Positions 10,929 to 23,699 of a stretch of 64,000 bases of DNA are shown piece after piece. A program made the translations under genes and the position numbers. Numbering within the stretch: the stretch's first letter is position 1; each line of letters opens with the position of its first letter. The stretch is from Neoconidiobolus thromboides FSU 785 (lineage: Eukaryota; Entomophthoromycota; Entomophthoromycetes; Entomophthorales; Neoconidiobolaceae): positions 1 through 64,000 of the forward strand of contig MU626323.1 of the NCBI GenBank assembly GCA_025603075.1, in the 5' to 3' direction. Under the pieces are notes generated by a model that made no database searches, had not been told where the DNA came from, and worked only from the letters and a program-made list of their open reading frames with translations.

Positions 10929-12243
10929 TAATTGTTTATTAAATAAAATAGCCTCTTAAATTAAATAACTTTATTGAACATGTTAGGTTTATTAAACGGA
11001 TTTGATAAAAAAGATAATAATAATACATGCCTTTTATTAAATATTTTAATTATTATTATTCGCTGTTAATTGGTATTTAATCTTATGAGTTGATAAGTTG
11101 AGAATTCTCCAAAAGTAATATTAGATAAAGTTATTTAATAATATTTTATAACTGAATTCAATTGATCAAATAAAGTCTTAAATCTAAAGAACTATTTATA
11201 GATATTCAATTTCTATAAATAGTTTTAATACTTAAATTATTTGAAATATCTTTAAAAATTTTACTAATAATTTTTGCAGTCAAATAATGCTTCAAATATG
11301 GAAAAAGTAATGAAATAAAAAACATTTTGTTTATTAAGTTAAAAGATAATAAAATAAAGTAAAGGTAATAAAAATGAAAGATTTAATAAAGATAGTATTT
11401 TAATTCCAAACCAAAATTGAATTTCACACAAATAACTCAAAAATCATAACAAATAATGGAATATTTTCAGTAAAGATTGAATAATAACTAAATATTAAAT
11501 CTAAAACAAAGAGCCTAAAAGACGGTATTGATTAATGGAATTTCAACTTAAATAAACAAATATGTTAATAAAAGAAACAAAATTTTAATAAAACTAGACA
11601 TATTAGTAAAAATCTATTCAAAGTTAAATCTTATCTTGTTTCAAACCAAACACCTAAATTTATTAATTTCTTTAAAATTAAGTACAAAAGTTTCTTCTTG
11701 AAATTGAAAAATTAGCCACTTATTCTATATTTAATAATTACTCAATTATTGTGATTAATAAATTACTCGATTTCTATTATTATTGAGTTTTAAGAAGTAA
11801 TCAGCGGTAATAAAATAGAAAATATTATATTTATAAATATAAGCTTATAGATCACGTAATGATATGGGGTGATGGGGTGAAGTTTAAAAAGGAAGAATTT
11901 TATTCAATAAAATGTTGAAAAATGATGCAAAATAAACGTGGAATTAGACTATCTCTTAAAGAATTATTTTTTAAGAAGAATACTATCTGATTGATTTAAA
12001 TTTGATCTTTGAATCTAAAATTCGAATTTCAAATAAATTGAATATTAAACATGTGGTTCAATACCACCAATCAATCTTCAAGGTTTAAAATTATAAACCC
12101 TGAACACTAATAAAGCTAATATCCGAAATATTTTCAAATACAAAATCAAAAAAACTAAATTAAAGTATATAAATACTAATAAAAAATATAAAAAAAGGAT
12201 AATCCTTTTTTAAAATAAAATAAAATTTATAATACTTCCAATT
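10929..12243. other. AT-rich intergenic region
   Basis: No ORF or RNA gene was recognised in this spacer between TDP1 and the ThrE-like gene. It contains one worn MITE relic. Confidence 0.6.
11246..11328 (+). mobile_element. Degenerate MITE relic (copy 7)
   Basis: Only the interior is recognisable (TTTACTAATAATTTTTGCAG, then ATGGAAAAAGTAATGAAAT). Both terminal inverted repeats have decayed. Confidence 0.6.
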
Positions 12244-13851
12244 ATGTTACCCAAACGTCCAAAATTTACCATTGGAGATGATGAAGATATAACTAGCACA
12301 ATACCTAATCACATAATTGAAATGGAGGATATAACAGATAGCTTACCCACACAATATAATCTCAATAAAGGAGAAGGTATTTTATCTAATTTATTAAGTT
12401 TAAATAGTTTGATGAGTAAAGAAATCTCTCCTTCAATATCTCTTCCATCCACACCAAAAAAAAACAAATCGTTTATTCAAGATATTAAACAATATAATGA
12501 AAAATTACAAAGGAATAGTAATAGTTATAAATCCTTGAATCAATTTTTCGGGATTCAAACAATTGAAGATGGGAATTATCAAATTAAAATCAAAAAAGTA
12601 ACAGCAGCTATTGAAAGTTTATTAAATCGACAAAAGTTTTTAATTAAATGTGGGCAATGCTTTATTCAGTATGGAGCACCTTCTCATCGATTAGAATCTA
12701 ATTTAAAATCAATAGCTAATGTATTAGATTTAAATGCTTCCTTTTTTTATTTGCCTAATTTAATACTTATCTGCTTTCATGACTCAATAACTCACACTTC
12801 TGAAACTCATTTAATTACAATGAGTTATGGTTATAACATGGACAAATTAAATCGTACACTTTTAATTTATAATCAAGTTATAAAAGATGAAATCGAATTA
12901 TCGGAGGCAATTAATGAATTGGATATTATTGTTAATAGTAAAAATTGCTATCCACCAATATTAGAAGTATTAGCTTATGGTATAGGTTCATTTGCTCTAT
13001 CTCCTATTGCATTTCAGGGTAATTGGGTAGATGCAGGTGTCTCCTTTTTACTAGGTATAATAGTTGGATTAATGTCTTATCTTTGTCAACATATTCATAG
13101 TTATTCTAATGTATTAGAATTAACTAGTGCTATCATTGTATCTTTTATAGCCTGTTGTTTAAATCAATATTGTTCTTTTTGGTCAGTTGTAATACCAGCT
13201 ATATTTAATATATTACCTGGTCTTTCATTAACTATTGGTATGGTTGAATTAGCTTCAAAAAATATCATTTGTGGTACTGTTCGTATATTTTATGCTTTAT
13301 TAATCGCTTTTATGTTGGGCTTTGGACTTTCTTTAGGTACCAGATTGTATTTGTTAATTGATCCAACAATTAATATAATGCAAAGATCTACTGAGTATTT
13401 AGTTAATCCTTGGTTTTATTTAATATTATTTCCATTAGCTTCCTTATCATTTAATATGTATTTATTATCTCATCCCAAACAATGGTTTTCAATGGCAATT
13501 ATTAGTTTAATTCCCTTTTTAATTTCTTATTTTTGTACTCCTTATATTAAAGCATATGAACTTATTCCAGCTTTATCCGGGTTTTCAGTTGGGTTAGTAA
13601 GTAATTTATATGCTCGATTTGGAAATCATTTATTACCTATTGCTCCATTGTTAAGTTCTATTCTATTAATTGTACCAGGTTCTTTAGGTGTTAAAGGCTC
13701 TTCTGCTTTTTTTGAACAAAATTCTCAAGATGGTGCTAATTTTGCTTTACAAATGATAATTATTAGTTTATCTATTACAATGGGTTTATTAATATCTACA
13801 GTTATCGTTTTTCCTAATGGTAGAAGAAGGAGTACTTTAATGACTATTTAA
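12244..13851 (+). CDS. ThrE/Prm10-type multispanning membrane protein
   Basis: A single-exon 535-residue protein. The N-terminal ~120 residues are polar and probably cytosolic. The signature CGQCFIQYGAPSHRLES of the ThrE (PF06738) domain then follows at about residues 138-155. About ten hydrophobic helices fill residues 240-525, corresponding to the ThrE and ThrE_2/DUF3815 halves. Bacterial ThrE exports threonine; the fungal counterpart is called pheromone-regulated membrane protein 10 in yeast, and its substrate is not established. The start was chosen as the first ATG after a poly-A-rich leader at 12181-12240. It is convergent with the HACL gene (172 bp between stop codons). Family assignment is firm and transport function is inferred. 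Confidence 0.85.
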   Translation: MLPKRPKFTIGDDEDITSTIPNHIIEMEDITDSLPTQYNLNKGEGILSNLLSLNSLMSKEISPSISLPSTPKKNKSFIQDIKQYNEKLQRNSNSYKSLNQFFGIQTIEDGNYQIKIKKVTAAIESLLNRQKFLIKCGQCFIQYGAPSHRLESNLKSIANVLDLNASFFYLPNLILICFHDSITHTSETHLITMSYGYNMDKLNRTLLIYNQVIKDEIELSEAINELDIIVNSKNCYPPILEVLAYGIGSFALSPIAFQGNWVDAGVSFLLGIIVGLMSYLCQHIHSYSNVLELTSAIIVSFIACCLNQYCSFWSVVIPAIFNILPGLSLTIGMVELASKNIICGTVRIFYALLIAFMLGFGLSLGTRLYLLIDPTINIMQRSTEYLVNPWFYLILFPLASLSFNMYLLSHPKQWFSMAIISLIPFLISYFCTPYIKAYELIPALSGFSVGLVSNLYARFGNHLLPIAPLLSSILLIVPGSLGVKGSSAFFEQNSQDGANFALQMIIISLSITMGLLISTVIVFPNGRRRSTLMTI

Positions 13852-14023
13852 CCAATATAATGATAGTATCTAGATGATGAAAAATGATTTTATAAAGTTG
13901 ATTTAATTAATATATAATAATATAATAATAATATAATGATATATTTATTTCAATTTCATCTTTTAAAGTTTGCTATTTTTATCTTGAATTTCCCAATATA
14001 AACCCTAAATTATTTAATTAACA

Positions 14024-16429
14024 TCAATCCACAATTCCTTGTAATAATAAACTTACCTCCTCCGCAGGAGCAGGGTCAATAATAACATTAATAATCGCTA
14101 ATTGATTTCCTTTTATTGCTTTCTCCAAAGCCAAATTCAAATCTTCCTTATTATCTACAGTAACTCCATAAGCTTTGTTAGGAACCAATTTGGCAATATG
14201 ATGATATTCTGTTGATGGAGATAAAGCAAAAGAAGGTATTTTTGATTTGTCTAAGTTAGATAAATCCGATAATCCGGAATAAATACCAGAGTTATTAATT
14301 ATTATAAAGATAATGGGTAAATTATATCTCAAACAAGTTTCAACATCCAAGGCACTGAAGCCAAAGGCACTATCTCCCATAATAGCTATTACTTTCTTTT
14401 CTGGATAAACTAATTGTGCTAATGTAATAATATATTGTTTTATTATTATGTCATTAAAGTATACTATTAAATTTACCAGTAATAGCATAGCCCACCCCTA
14501 CACCCATTACCCCTAAAGTACCAGCATCTAATCGATGTCTAGGTAATTTCGAAGGTATCAAAACTCTAGTAACATCCATTGTTCTAGCCCCTTCAGATAT
14601 CAAACAACAATCTAAGTCATTTAAATGATGCTGAACTACTTTCAGCGCTTGATGATGATTCATTAATAATTTGTTTGATTTGAATTTGGATTCTAATCGT
14701 TGATTGTTTTTAATACTTAACTGTTGTATTTGATTTAAAAACTCTTTAGAGCTGTTATTGACTTTCAATTTTAAATTCATTTGTTTTATGATTGTTTGTA
14801 TATGACCAACTAAACAAATATCGGGTATTTTACTTTTACCCATTTCTTCAGCATTGATATCAATTTGTATGAGCTTAGCCAATGGTTGAAATTGTCTTCC
14901 GTATTGAAACATCCAATTTAACCTATACATTATGTTATATTATATTATTACTATTTAATTTGTTACTATCTATAATTACCTTGCTCCAATAACTAAAATA
15001 ACATCCGCATTTTTGATAGCAAAACTTCTTGCTGATGAAGCACAATTAGGGTGATCATCAGATAAAATACCTTTACCCTATTAAAATAAAACGTTAGTAA
15101 TTTATATGCTATAATAGCATTATTGTAATGTTATTACCATTGGTGAAGTAATAAAAGGTAATTGACTATTTTCAATAAAGTATTGAATTTCTTTTTCACT
15201 TTGTGAATAAGCTGCTCTAATTTAAGTAATATCAATATTAATATTTATCCGTCATCATTATCGCTATTAATTATTTTACCCTTTCCCAAGTATAACTAAA
15301 GGTTTTTTGGCTTCGGATAATAATTTAATAGCTAATTCAATCTGTTCTTCATTTCCAGCAATTGTATATAATTTGTTTAATTTTGGATAATTCAAGATTT
15401 CTTTTTCTTTAATTATCCCTTTAATCAAATCCGCTGGCTAAATATAAAATAACAAATAAATGAATAAAATTGTTATTGTTATTAACTTACTAAATCAATA
15501 TAACTTGTACCAGGTTGACCAACAGTAGTGATATTAAATGCTCTATCCACTACTTCAGGTATATGCTGAATACTATTTGGTCGATCCGAATATCTGTTAT
15601 CATTATTAATTTATTATCTTAATATTATTATTAGTAATATTAATTAATTACTTAGTATATTGTTTGCAAGCAAATACTTGATCTAATTCTTGAAATGCAC
15701 CCATACCAACCTAAATAATTCAATATTGAATAAAAGTTAGCTTTGTTTTATCTTAATTTACCTGATTTCTTTCACAAGATCCACCAATTAATATTAATGG
15801 CTATAATAATATATTAGCATCTGTCACTATAAAATTAGTATTATTTTTACCCAACAATTCGCTTGTGCATTAAACAATCCTGACAAAGCTAAAAAAAAAT
15901 TCATCAATAATCCCACTTTTAAACTTTTTATTTAAAAGTCTATCACTTACCATGCACAACTCCAGGACCTGAAACTACTAAACATACCTATTCATTGTAA
16001 ATAGATTATCATTTGTTCTCAACTCTTTTTGTTGTTGGATATTTTATAAATTAAAATCTTTCACTTACTCCCACTTTCCCAGTTAAGTAGCCATAAGCCC
16101 CAGCAGCATAAGATGCTGTTTGTTCATTTCTACATCCAATGAATTGAATGCCTTCCGAAATACATGCTTCAGCTACCTAAATAAAAAATATTAGCATATT
16201 TCAAAGCAAAAGTCTTAAATTCAAATATCATGTTCCCATAGCTTTTTGTCTTTATTTTTTAAATATAATAGAGTAGTGGAAGCAAAATTCAACTTACTTC
16301 TACTACAGGTATACCAACGATACCAAACATTACTTCAACTCCTTTAGTTTTTAAACATTTGGCTAATACTTTAGCTCCATTAATATCTCCAAGTTGTAAA
16401 TTGATTTTCTGGTTTGGTATATTGACCAT
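14024..16429 (-). CDS. HACL1: 2-hydroxyacyl-CoA lyase (ThDP-dependent)
   Basis: Twelve exons join in frame (first 16298-16429, last 14024-14418), giving about 563 residues, close to the 578 of human HACL1. The enzyme cleaves 2-hydroxyacyl-CoA to formyl-CoA plus a shortened aldehyde in fatty-acid alpha-oxidation. Visible features are [10 protein letters not shown] at the N-terminus, the catalytic-Glu segment [71 protein letters not shown], and the thiamine diphosphate motif GDSAFGFS ending in NNSGIY. These match HACL1 better than oxalyl-CoA decarboxylase. The protein ends GIVD, with no obvious PTS1 tripeptide, unlike typical peroxisomal forms. Introns are about 40-110 nt. Confidence 0.9.
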
Positions 16430-17156
16430 AATTGATAATTAACTATTGTTTCAAATAATACTAAGAATAATAAACTGTTTTAAAAATTTTGAGATATAAA
16501 AATTTATTTTTATTTTTTGTTATTTTTATTGTATTATTTCAATTTTAAAGATGACATCACATTTGAATAAAATGGTGTGTCTTTAGTTATGATTCTTGTT
16601 TTTAATTGAATTTTCATTAATTTTGGCTCATTTTTCATTTAGTTCAAATTTATTAAATGAATTTCCATATTAAAATAGAAATTGTTTAATTTATTTGCTG
16701 AAATTTAAATTACAAATAAATTCATTTAGTTAGTTTTATAATAAGTCATTTATACAATTTCATAAACCATACTTGTTATTTTATTGACAACTTTAATATT
16801 TTATAAAAACATTAAGGATGTTTTTTTGGCTTTATCACTTTTTCTCTTTTTAAGTACTATTTGAGCAGAAAGATTGTTAGTAAAATTCTCAAACAAAAAA
16901 CACATCTCTAATATGGATTCATTTTTTATAGATTTCTAAAACATTTGAAATTTCAAATGCTTCAATTATTCAAAATTTCAAAACTTCATCAAAACTTATC
17001 ACTCCAAAACGTAATCTTAAGCCCAAATAAAGTAATTTAAATAGCCTTACAACCTCTAAAGCAAAAAAAGAATCATGTTTATCAATTGAATTTAGAATTC
17101 ATTAAGTTTTACGTCATAAAAACATCCTCAACGTATATATTCAGTATAAAGTTCTA
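16430..17156. other. Intergenic region between HACL1 and metacaspase
   Basis: A divergent-promoter region: the genes on either side point away from each other. No ORF was seen. It holds MITE copy 8. Confidence 0.6.
16811..16914 (-). mobile_element. Foldback MITE copy 8
   Basis: Reverse-orientation copy with diverged ends (TAAGGATGTTTTTTTGGC to ACATCTCTAATAT). The central TAAGTACTATTTGAGC is preserved in outline. Confidence 0.75.
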
Positions 17157-18842
17157 ATGCTTTCCCTTTTCAATAAAGTAATGAATCGACCAAAAAGTAA
17201 CAATTCCATTTCCTCTTGGACCGATATCAGTTCAGTAGCTCCTAAATTTTATTATAAACAAGTAGATGAACGTTTAGATCCAAGTCAATATCAAGGTAAT
17301 TATCCTCCAAACATACCAACGCTACATTACTATATGTGTTATGAAGAACAGCAGGGCAACGATAATAATTCAAATGAATATACATTAAAAAAATCAGGAG
17401 TGAATAACAATAATAATAATCCATTTATTGGAGATAATAATAGTGATGCTATTTATAACCCATCGGATGGAGCTATGAATAATAATAATAATAATAATCC
17501 ACCTTCTATGCCAACGCCACAAATAGATACTATTATTCAAAAGGATAATAATTTAATATCAATGCCATTTCCACAAACTAATAACAATAATAATAACCCA
17601 CAGCAACAACCTAACCCACCCTCAATAACTATGCCCATTCCACAAATGGATCTACCAAATAACAATCCATTATCCAATAATCCACCAACAATGACAATGC
17701 CAACCCCATGGCAAGATAGTGAACATGGTAATTATTCCCATACACAACCTGCGCCTATGCAAGCTTCCAATTTTGTCCCCATGCCACAGCCTGAGCATCA
17801 AGATGAATTTATAGCACCCCCCCAACTACCACCAGTTAACCCTAATAGCTTTCAAGAACCACCAAGTTTAACACCTGTACCACAACATGCTCCATTGCCT
17901 CCAGGGGCACCTAATGTAGTTCAAGTATCTAATTTTACAGGACGAAAAAAGGCATTATTAATCGGTATTAATTATATACAAACTAAGTTTGAGTTAAAGG
18001 GGTGTATTAATGATGTTAAAAATATACAGCGGTTTTTAACCTCAAGTTATCAATTTCCATTAGAAGGTATGGTTTTATTAACAGATGATCAACGACATAA
18101 CCCATCTAGATTACCAACGAAACAAAATATACTATCAGCTATGAGATGGTTAACAGATGGTGCAAGAGCTAACGATTCTTTGTTTTTCCATTTTTCAGGT
18201 CATGGAAGTCAAACACCGGATTTAGATGGAGATGAAGAAGATGGATTTGATGAAACTATTTGTCCATTGGATTTTCAACAACAAGGGCAAATTACGGATG
18301 ATGAAATGAATCTAATATTAGTACAACCTTTGCCTCAAGGTTGTAGATTAACTGCTGTATTCGATTGTTGTCATTCAGGTACGGCCTTGGATTTACCCTA
18401 TATTTATTCATCTTCCGGAAAATTAAAATCGTTTAATCCAGCTAAATCAGCATTCAATACTTTAGTGAGTATTGGTACTAAAACTCAAATGGGGGATTTA
18501 GTAGGAGCCATGATGAGTCTAAAAGACGGAGTGAATAGTGTAATGCATGGTCACAAAAGAGAAAAACAAAAACAAGAATTAAAGGGTGGATTAGCGGATG
18601 TGATTATGTTTTCAGGGTGTAAAGATGAACAAACTTCAGCTGATGTTAATGATGTCGATTTAGGTAATACGGGCGCTATGTCAATGGCTTTAATCACCGC
18701 TTTATATAGAAGATCTTATAATTTAAGTTATATTGATTTATTACATCAAATTCGTACGATTTTAGCTGAGAAAAAATATACTCAAATTCCTCAATTATCA
18801 ACGGCTAGGCCTATGGACATGAATTCTATCTTTCGCATGTAA
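17157..18842 (+). CDS. MCA1: Metacaspase (C14 family)
   Basis: An intronless 561-residue protein. Residues 1-265 form a low-complexity prodomain rich in Asn, Pro, Gln and Met, with several N-runs and PxPQ repeats. Residues from about 266 form the caspase-like p20/p10 domain, beginning GRKKALLIGINY. The catalytic His is in HFSGHGSQ (about residue 349) and the catalytic Cys in FDCCHSGT (about 405). Metacaspases cleave after Arg or Lys and act in stress response, protein quality control and cell death in fungi. The prodomain resembles the Q/N-rich prodomain of yeast Mca1 in kind, though not in sequence. The call is firm. Confidence 0.95.
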   Translation: MLSLFNKVMNRPKSNNSISSWTDISSVAPKFYYKQVDERLDPSQYQGNYPPNIPTLHYYMCYEEQQGNDNNSNEYTLKKSGVNNNNNNPFIGDNNSDAIYNPSDGAMNNNNNNNPPSMPTPQIDTIIQKDNNLISMPFPQTNNNNNNPQQQPNPPSITMPIPQMDLPNNNPLSNNPPTMTMPTPWQDSEHGNYSHTQPAPMQASNFVPMPQPEHQDEFIAPPQLPPVNPNSFQEPPSLTPVPQHAPLPPGAPNVVQVSNFTGRKKALLIGINYIQTKFELKGCINDVKNIQRFLTSSYQFPLEGMVLLTDDQRHNPSRLPTKQNILSAMRWLTDGARANDSLFFHFSGHGSQTPDLDGDEEDGFDETICPLDFQQQGQITDDEMNLILVQPLPQGCRLTAVFDCCHSGTALDLPYIYSSSGKLKSFNPAKSAFNTLVSIGTKTQMGDLVGAMMSLKDGVNSVMHGHKREKQKQELKGGLADVIMFSGCKDEQTSADVNDVDLGNTGAMSMALITALYRRSYNLSYIDLLHQIRTILAEKKYTQIPQLSTARPMDMNSIFRM

Positions 18843-18984
18843 AATAACTAACTATCTTTATGTAGATAATAGATTATTATTATTATTATTATTTAGATTA
18901 AATATTTATTGTACTCTTAATTTTAATTTCATTAAATTATTATTTTTTATATGCTTTATTTATTTATTTATTTTAAAATAAAAA

Positions 18985-21900
18985 TTAATCTTTTTTTCCA
19001 AGGAGCAAAGATCTAAAATCCGAGTTGCTTAATTCTTTCTTTTCTTCTTTTGATAAATTGGCAATTTCACTATTCTCTTCTTGTTTTACTTTCTTAATAT
19101 TTATTTGTCTTTTATACGTTTTTCGATTTGATCTTTTAATATATGGCATATCTTGTTTATTAATCTTCTCAGTTCTAAATAGTACAAATTAATATTTATT
19201 ATTATTAACTAAAATTCCACATACTCATTATTAACTTCTGTGGATTCTTTGGGTTCAATATTTTGTCTAACAATATTTAATGATCAGTTGATTATAATAA
19301 TAATAAAGCTTACTTTTTGTTTTTACCTTGAGTAGGATCTGCAATTGATACAGTAATTGGGTGACCTTCAATAATGGTGCTATTTAAGCTTAATGCTTGA
19401 TTACTAAATTCCTATTAAACAATACATTAACTATTAACTTATTATTTATTATTTATTAAAATTACTTCTTCATCAAAATGAACAAAACAAATTCCTTTAA
19501 ATAACCCATTAAAATCCTTAATCATATTAATATCTTTAATTGCACCAAACTAAATTCAATTTTAAATTAACAAATTCATTTTCAACTATTATTGTTATTA
19601 ATTTACTTGTTTGAATAAATTTAATATATCTTGTTGGGTGTATGTTTTTGGTAGATTACTCACAAATAATTTACATGGATTAATATTTAAATCCCTAAAA
19701 ACAGTACTAATTTTAATAAGCTTATAAAATAATATTAATATTAATATCACTTTGCTGGTCTTTTTTGATTTTCTTTTTTAGAAGACGATAACCGAACTGA
19801 TAGTTCCATACCATTATCTAATTTATACCCATTTAATTCAAGTGAAGCTTCTGTTTCTTCCTAAAAAACCAATTTTTTATTAATTAAATACTTTATGATT
19901 TTTATTAGATTTACTTTGGTTTCAAATTGAACATAAGCAAAATTTCTCTCTTTTCTAGCTGGTGAGGTTGGTTTACGAACTTCTACTATTTTACCATACT
20001 AAAATTTAAACTCATTATTTATTTTCTATTAGCCTATAATTTTATTACTTTAGAAAATAGATCATGAAGATATTCTCTTGTAAGATCTCTAAAGTTACAT
20101 ACAAACACAGTTGTTTCTTCATTCCTCCTATTTATTTCTTCTTGACTTAAATTTTTTGTCGGTAATTTCGGACTTTCGTTAAATAATTAAATACAGTTGG
20201 ATAAGCATAAATAAATAAATTTACTCGTTATTGTTATATTCATAGCCTTTATCTACAAATTTATCAAACACTAAATTTTTAATATTCAGTATAGTGGTTC
20301 AATTATTACCTTGTCTTAGTTCACTCTTATCATCGTTCAACTTATCATTTTGATTGTCTTCGTTATTATCACTTTGATCTTTTTCATTATGATCTTTATT
20401 TTTAGCACGCTTTTTGGCCTTAATAAATTAATAAGAATAATTCAATATAAGCAAATATTCTTTTACTTTATTGGCACGATCTCTAACTCTAGCTCTTTCT
20501 TTTTTAGCTTCATTCAATTGTTCTCCAGCAGTTTGATGTATTAAACTTTCTTGATATTGTTCATTTATTTTAGTTCTTTGGCGTGCAATTGTAAACATGA
20601 TATCAATATCACTATCTTCAAAATTATAAATACGAACATAGTCTTCCCAAGCTTGTAAAATATACTCTGGGTAATCTGTTGTTGTTTGTATAGCTTTCTT
20701 AAATAAAAATAATATTTTGGATATATCCCCATACCGACTATTTAATTGTTAAAGTTTTTTTAAAATTTATGATACTTATCATATTTATTACCTTTCAAAA
20801 TCAATTTGTTTTACCCAATATGTTGCTTCATTCTTTTTTGTTTTCATTATTTTGGTCCATATTTTACGTGCTCCAGCAATATCTCTAAAATAAATAACCT
20901 CTATATTAGCCCATAAAAGTAATACTTTGCATTCTGGGTCCCCAACTGAAGTTACTAAATTTAATATTTAATGTTTATAGTTTATATACAAATTACATTG
21001 ATTTAATGTTTCAACCGTATCTTTGAACATATTATTTATAGTCTCATGAATTGTCTCATCTACTTCAGTAGTAACGGTTGGTAATAATTTTCTTCTATAA
21101 ATTGCAATTCTTTCCAATAAAAGCTTTAAAAATTCTTCTGGGTTACTTTGAATTAAATTGATTCCTAAAGCATGGCTATAAAATGCTAAGATATTAGTTA
21201 ACAAGTGTTAAATAATTAACATTATAATTATATATTACCATCAATACTTCCTAAATCTAATGTGTTTTCCTAGTAAAATTGATGAATAAAATCCAGACTT
21301 ATATATTCATGAACTTAAATTACCATCGAACGAAGATAACCAGCCCATAAAGTACCTGACCAATTACAATTACGGATACTTTGATAACATGCTTTTACAA
21401 AATTTTCATTATCTTTCATATCAACTGCCTGTAAAAATTGTTATTTAATATTATAGTTTGAATTATTAAGTTTACTAAATAAGCTAAATAAGCTTCCCAT
21501 AATTGTATTTGCAATGGATGTTTTGCAATAACCCTTTGGTATAATATTTTTAATAAATTGTTATCATATTTTGATTTTAACCTTGATTTTTGTCCAAGTT
21601 CATACTTAATATATTCAGTGTACACTTCTAAAGAATGAGTATCTTTCTAATTAAAATATTAACCAAATGATTGTAATTCAATGCTATGAATTTACTAATT
21701 TCTCTTCAAAGGGTTCTCTATCTAGCAATTCTTTAAGCGAAGTTGAATAATTTGAGTTTGCGCTCTTCATCATAGCTTCGTATTGTTGTGGATAATACTT
21801 TGATACAAATTGAGAGTAAGCCTCAAAATTTTCTGTAATATCTAACATAACATTAGATGACTTTAGCCTAAAAATCCATAACTATACCTACTTTTATGCG

Positions 21901-22785
21901 GGATTAAAAATCGAGCTACATAAAGCGAATTTATATATTGTTTTTGTTCATCACTACTATTTTATGTTATTATTTCCATTGATTAACTTTATGCTTCCAA
22001 TTACCTAGTCTCTTTCTACAAAATCTATTAGTTGTTTTACTAATATTTTAGTTAAAATTACCTCAAGTATACTCAACTCAAACTCAAGTATACCATCCCA
22101 TATTAAATGACCCTAAATGACTTTTAATACATAAGACTAATTTACAAGTGAAACTTACTTCGGCTATATGATAATCTGTCGCGTTTATGGCTCTATTAAA
22201 CACTTCTCTTACTTGGTTTAAACTGAATAGTTCCGAATCAAGTGCTTCTTCCATTTTATCATTTTCGTGGTCAAAATTATTAACCATAAAATCAAGATAA
22301 AGTTTCCAAACTCCAATCACTAATAATGTTAAACTATGCTAATATAGACCACTATTTTTATTACTTAAATAATCATCGGTTGCTTTGTCAAAAAGAGTAA
22401 TCACATTTTCCTTTTCTTTTTTTGTAAAGCTTAAATTAATCTCATCATTTAACCATTCGATCCATAAATCTATTTATTAAATTATAATCTAATAATAACA
22501 AAATATTACTTTCATCTAATGGAAACAAATTAGACATATTTTTTCTAGCCTCATTTAATTCATCATAATTATTTTGTGCTTTAGCTTCTGTTATTAATTT
22601 TAAATGTAATTCATATTGATAACTGTTTTTTTCAAGCTAATGAAAGTCAATAAATTTAAAAAAATATTGAGTATGATTACTTCTAACTTTATAGCATCCA
22701 AAGCTTCATTTGGATCATTCTTATCTAAATCATCCACAAGATCATCGATATTACTTGAATTATCATCGCTTGATTTTTGACTCAT
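18985..22785 (-). CDS. PRP24: U4/U6 snRNP recycling factor SART3/Prp24
   Basis: A minus-strand gene split by many short introns (exon 1 is 22681-22785, 35 codons, starting MSQKSSDDNSSN). Downstream exons spell tetratricopeptide-like HAT repeats, for example WKLYLDFMVNNF and VREVFNRAIN. Two RRMs follow, with RNP motifs TTVFVCNFRD / ERNFAYVQFE and CKLFVSNLPKTY / FKGICFVHF. The last residues contain NSDFRSLLLGKK, the Lsm-interaction box that binds the Lsm2-8 ring. This HAT-RRM-Lsm-box order is that of animal SART3, whereas budding-yeast Prp24 lacks the HAT half. It re-anneals U4 and U6 snRNAs for spliceosome recycling in the nucleus. I did not fix every exon edge. Reading frames stay open through the conserved parts. 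Confidence 0.85.
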
Positions 22786-22975
22786 TTTTAAAAAAAATAA
22801 AATATTGAATTCAATTTTTTAAATTTTAAATTAAGTTTAAATTATTACGTCAAAGATAAATCATTGCTAAAATTCCAACTCATTATTATAATTTCATTGT
22901 AGTCTATAATAGTTGAAAACAAGACAATCCAATAAATGAACACTAATTTTAATGAATTTACTACTATTATTTACT

Positions 22976-23532
22976 TTATTTCCACAGCTTATCCCCATCC
23001 TCTAATACTTCTTTTTTCCAAATGGGCACCTTGACCTTAATCTGATCAATAAGGAATTGACACGCTTTTAATCCCAGCTCTCTATGCGGAGTAGAAACAG
23101 CAATTAAAATGGATTCTTCTTTGATACCTACTTTACCCAATCGATGGACTACAATAATTTTTTTAACTTTATTTTCTAACATTTGAACTTGGTCACTTGA
23201 CGAAGAACAACAAGATGAAGGTTTTACAAAGTTACTATATTCTTCGATCGCCTGAAGGCATAATTTATTCATCTCTTTTATCGCCATTTCTCTATAGCTT
23301 GTGTATTCTAAATTTAAGACATTTTTACCTGATAAAAAAGGTTTATTAGCCAAGTTATTATATGTAGTTAAAAAACAATACCATCAAAGTTATCCCTTGT
23401 AGTACCTATAAAAGAAGATATAGCACCAGCTTTAGGATGCTTTGCCCACTCTAAGCAACTAGCTACATCGATTGGGCTGTATGTTAATATTAATTTAATA
23501 ATTTCTGTTTCATATATTATATCTTCCATCAT
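22976..23532 (-). CDS. MOCS2B: Molybdopterin synthase catalytic subunit
   Basis: Two exons, 23382-23532 and 22976-23328, joined across a 53-nt intron (phase 1), give 167 residues starting MMEDIIYETE. The MoaE family is recognised from AGAISSFIGTTRDNFDG, LNLEYTSYREMA, VVHRLGKVGI, AVSTPHRELGLKACQFLID and VPIWKKEV. The PIWKKE stretch carries the catalytic lysines. The enzyme transfers sulfur from the MoaD-type small subunit to precursor Z to form molybdopterin. The start codon is 167 bp from the divergent MAPR gene, so the two may share a promoter. A short Ser/Cys-rich insertion (PSSCCSSSS) is unusual. Confidence 0.9.
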
Positions 23533-23699
23533 TTTTTAAGTATATGATATAATTCTATTTTGAGATTATTAACAATAAAATTTAAAAAATGGTCCAATGA
23601 AATTCACTATTTTAAGGCATTCAATAAAATTTCAAATGTAATGACCTAATCCAAAACTAAAAATTTCAAACCTTAAACTTTTAAATTTATATTCTAAAA

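Noticed and set aside
14024-16429. Oxalyl-CoA decarboxylase or acetolactate synthase as identity
   Set aside because: The segments [21 protein letters not shown] and RLNWMFQYG match HACL1 more closely.
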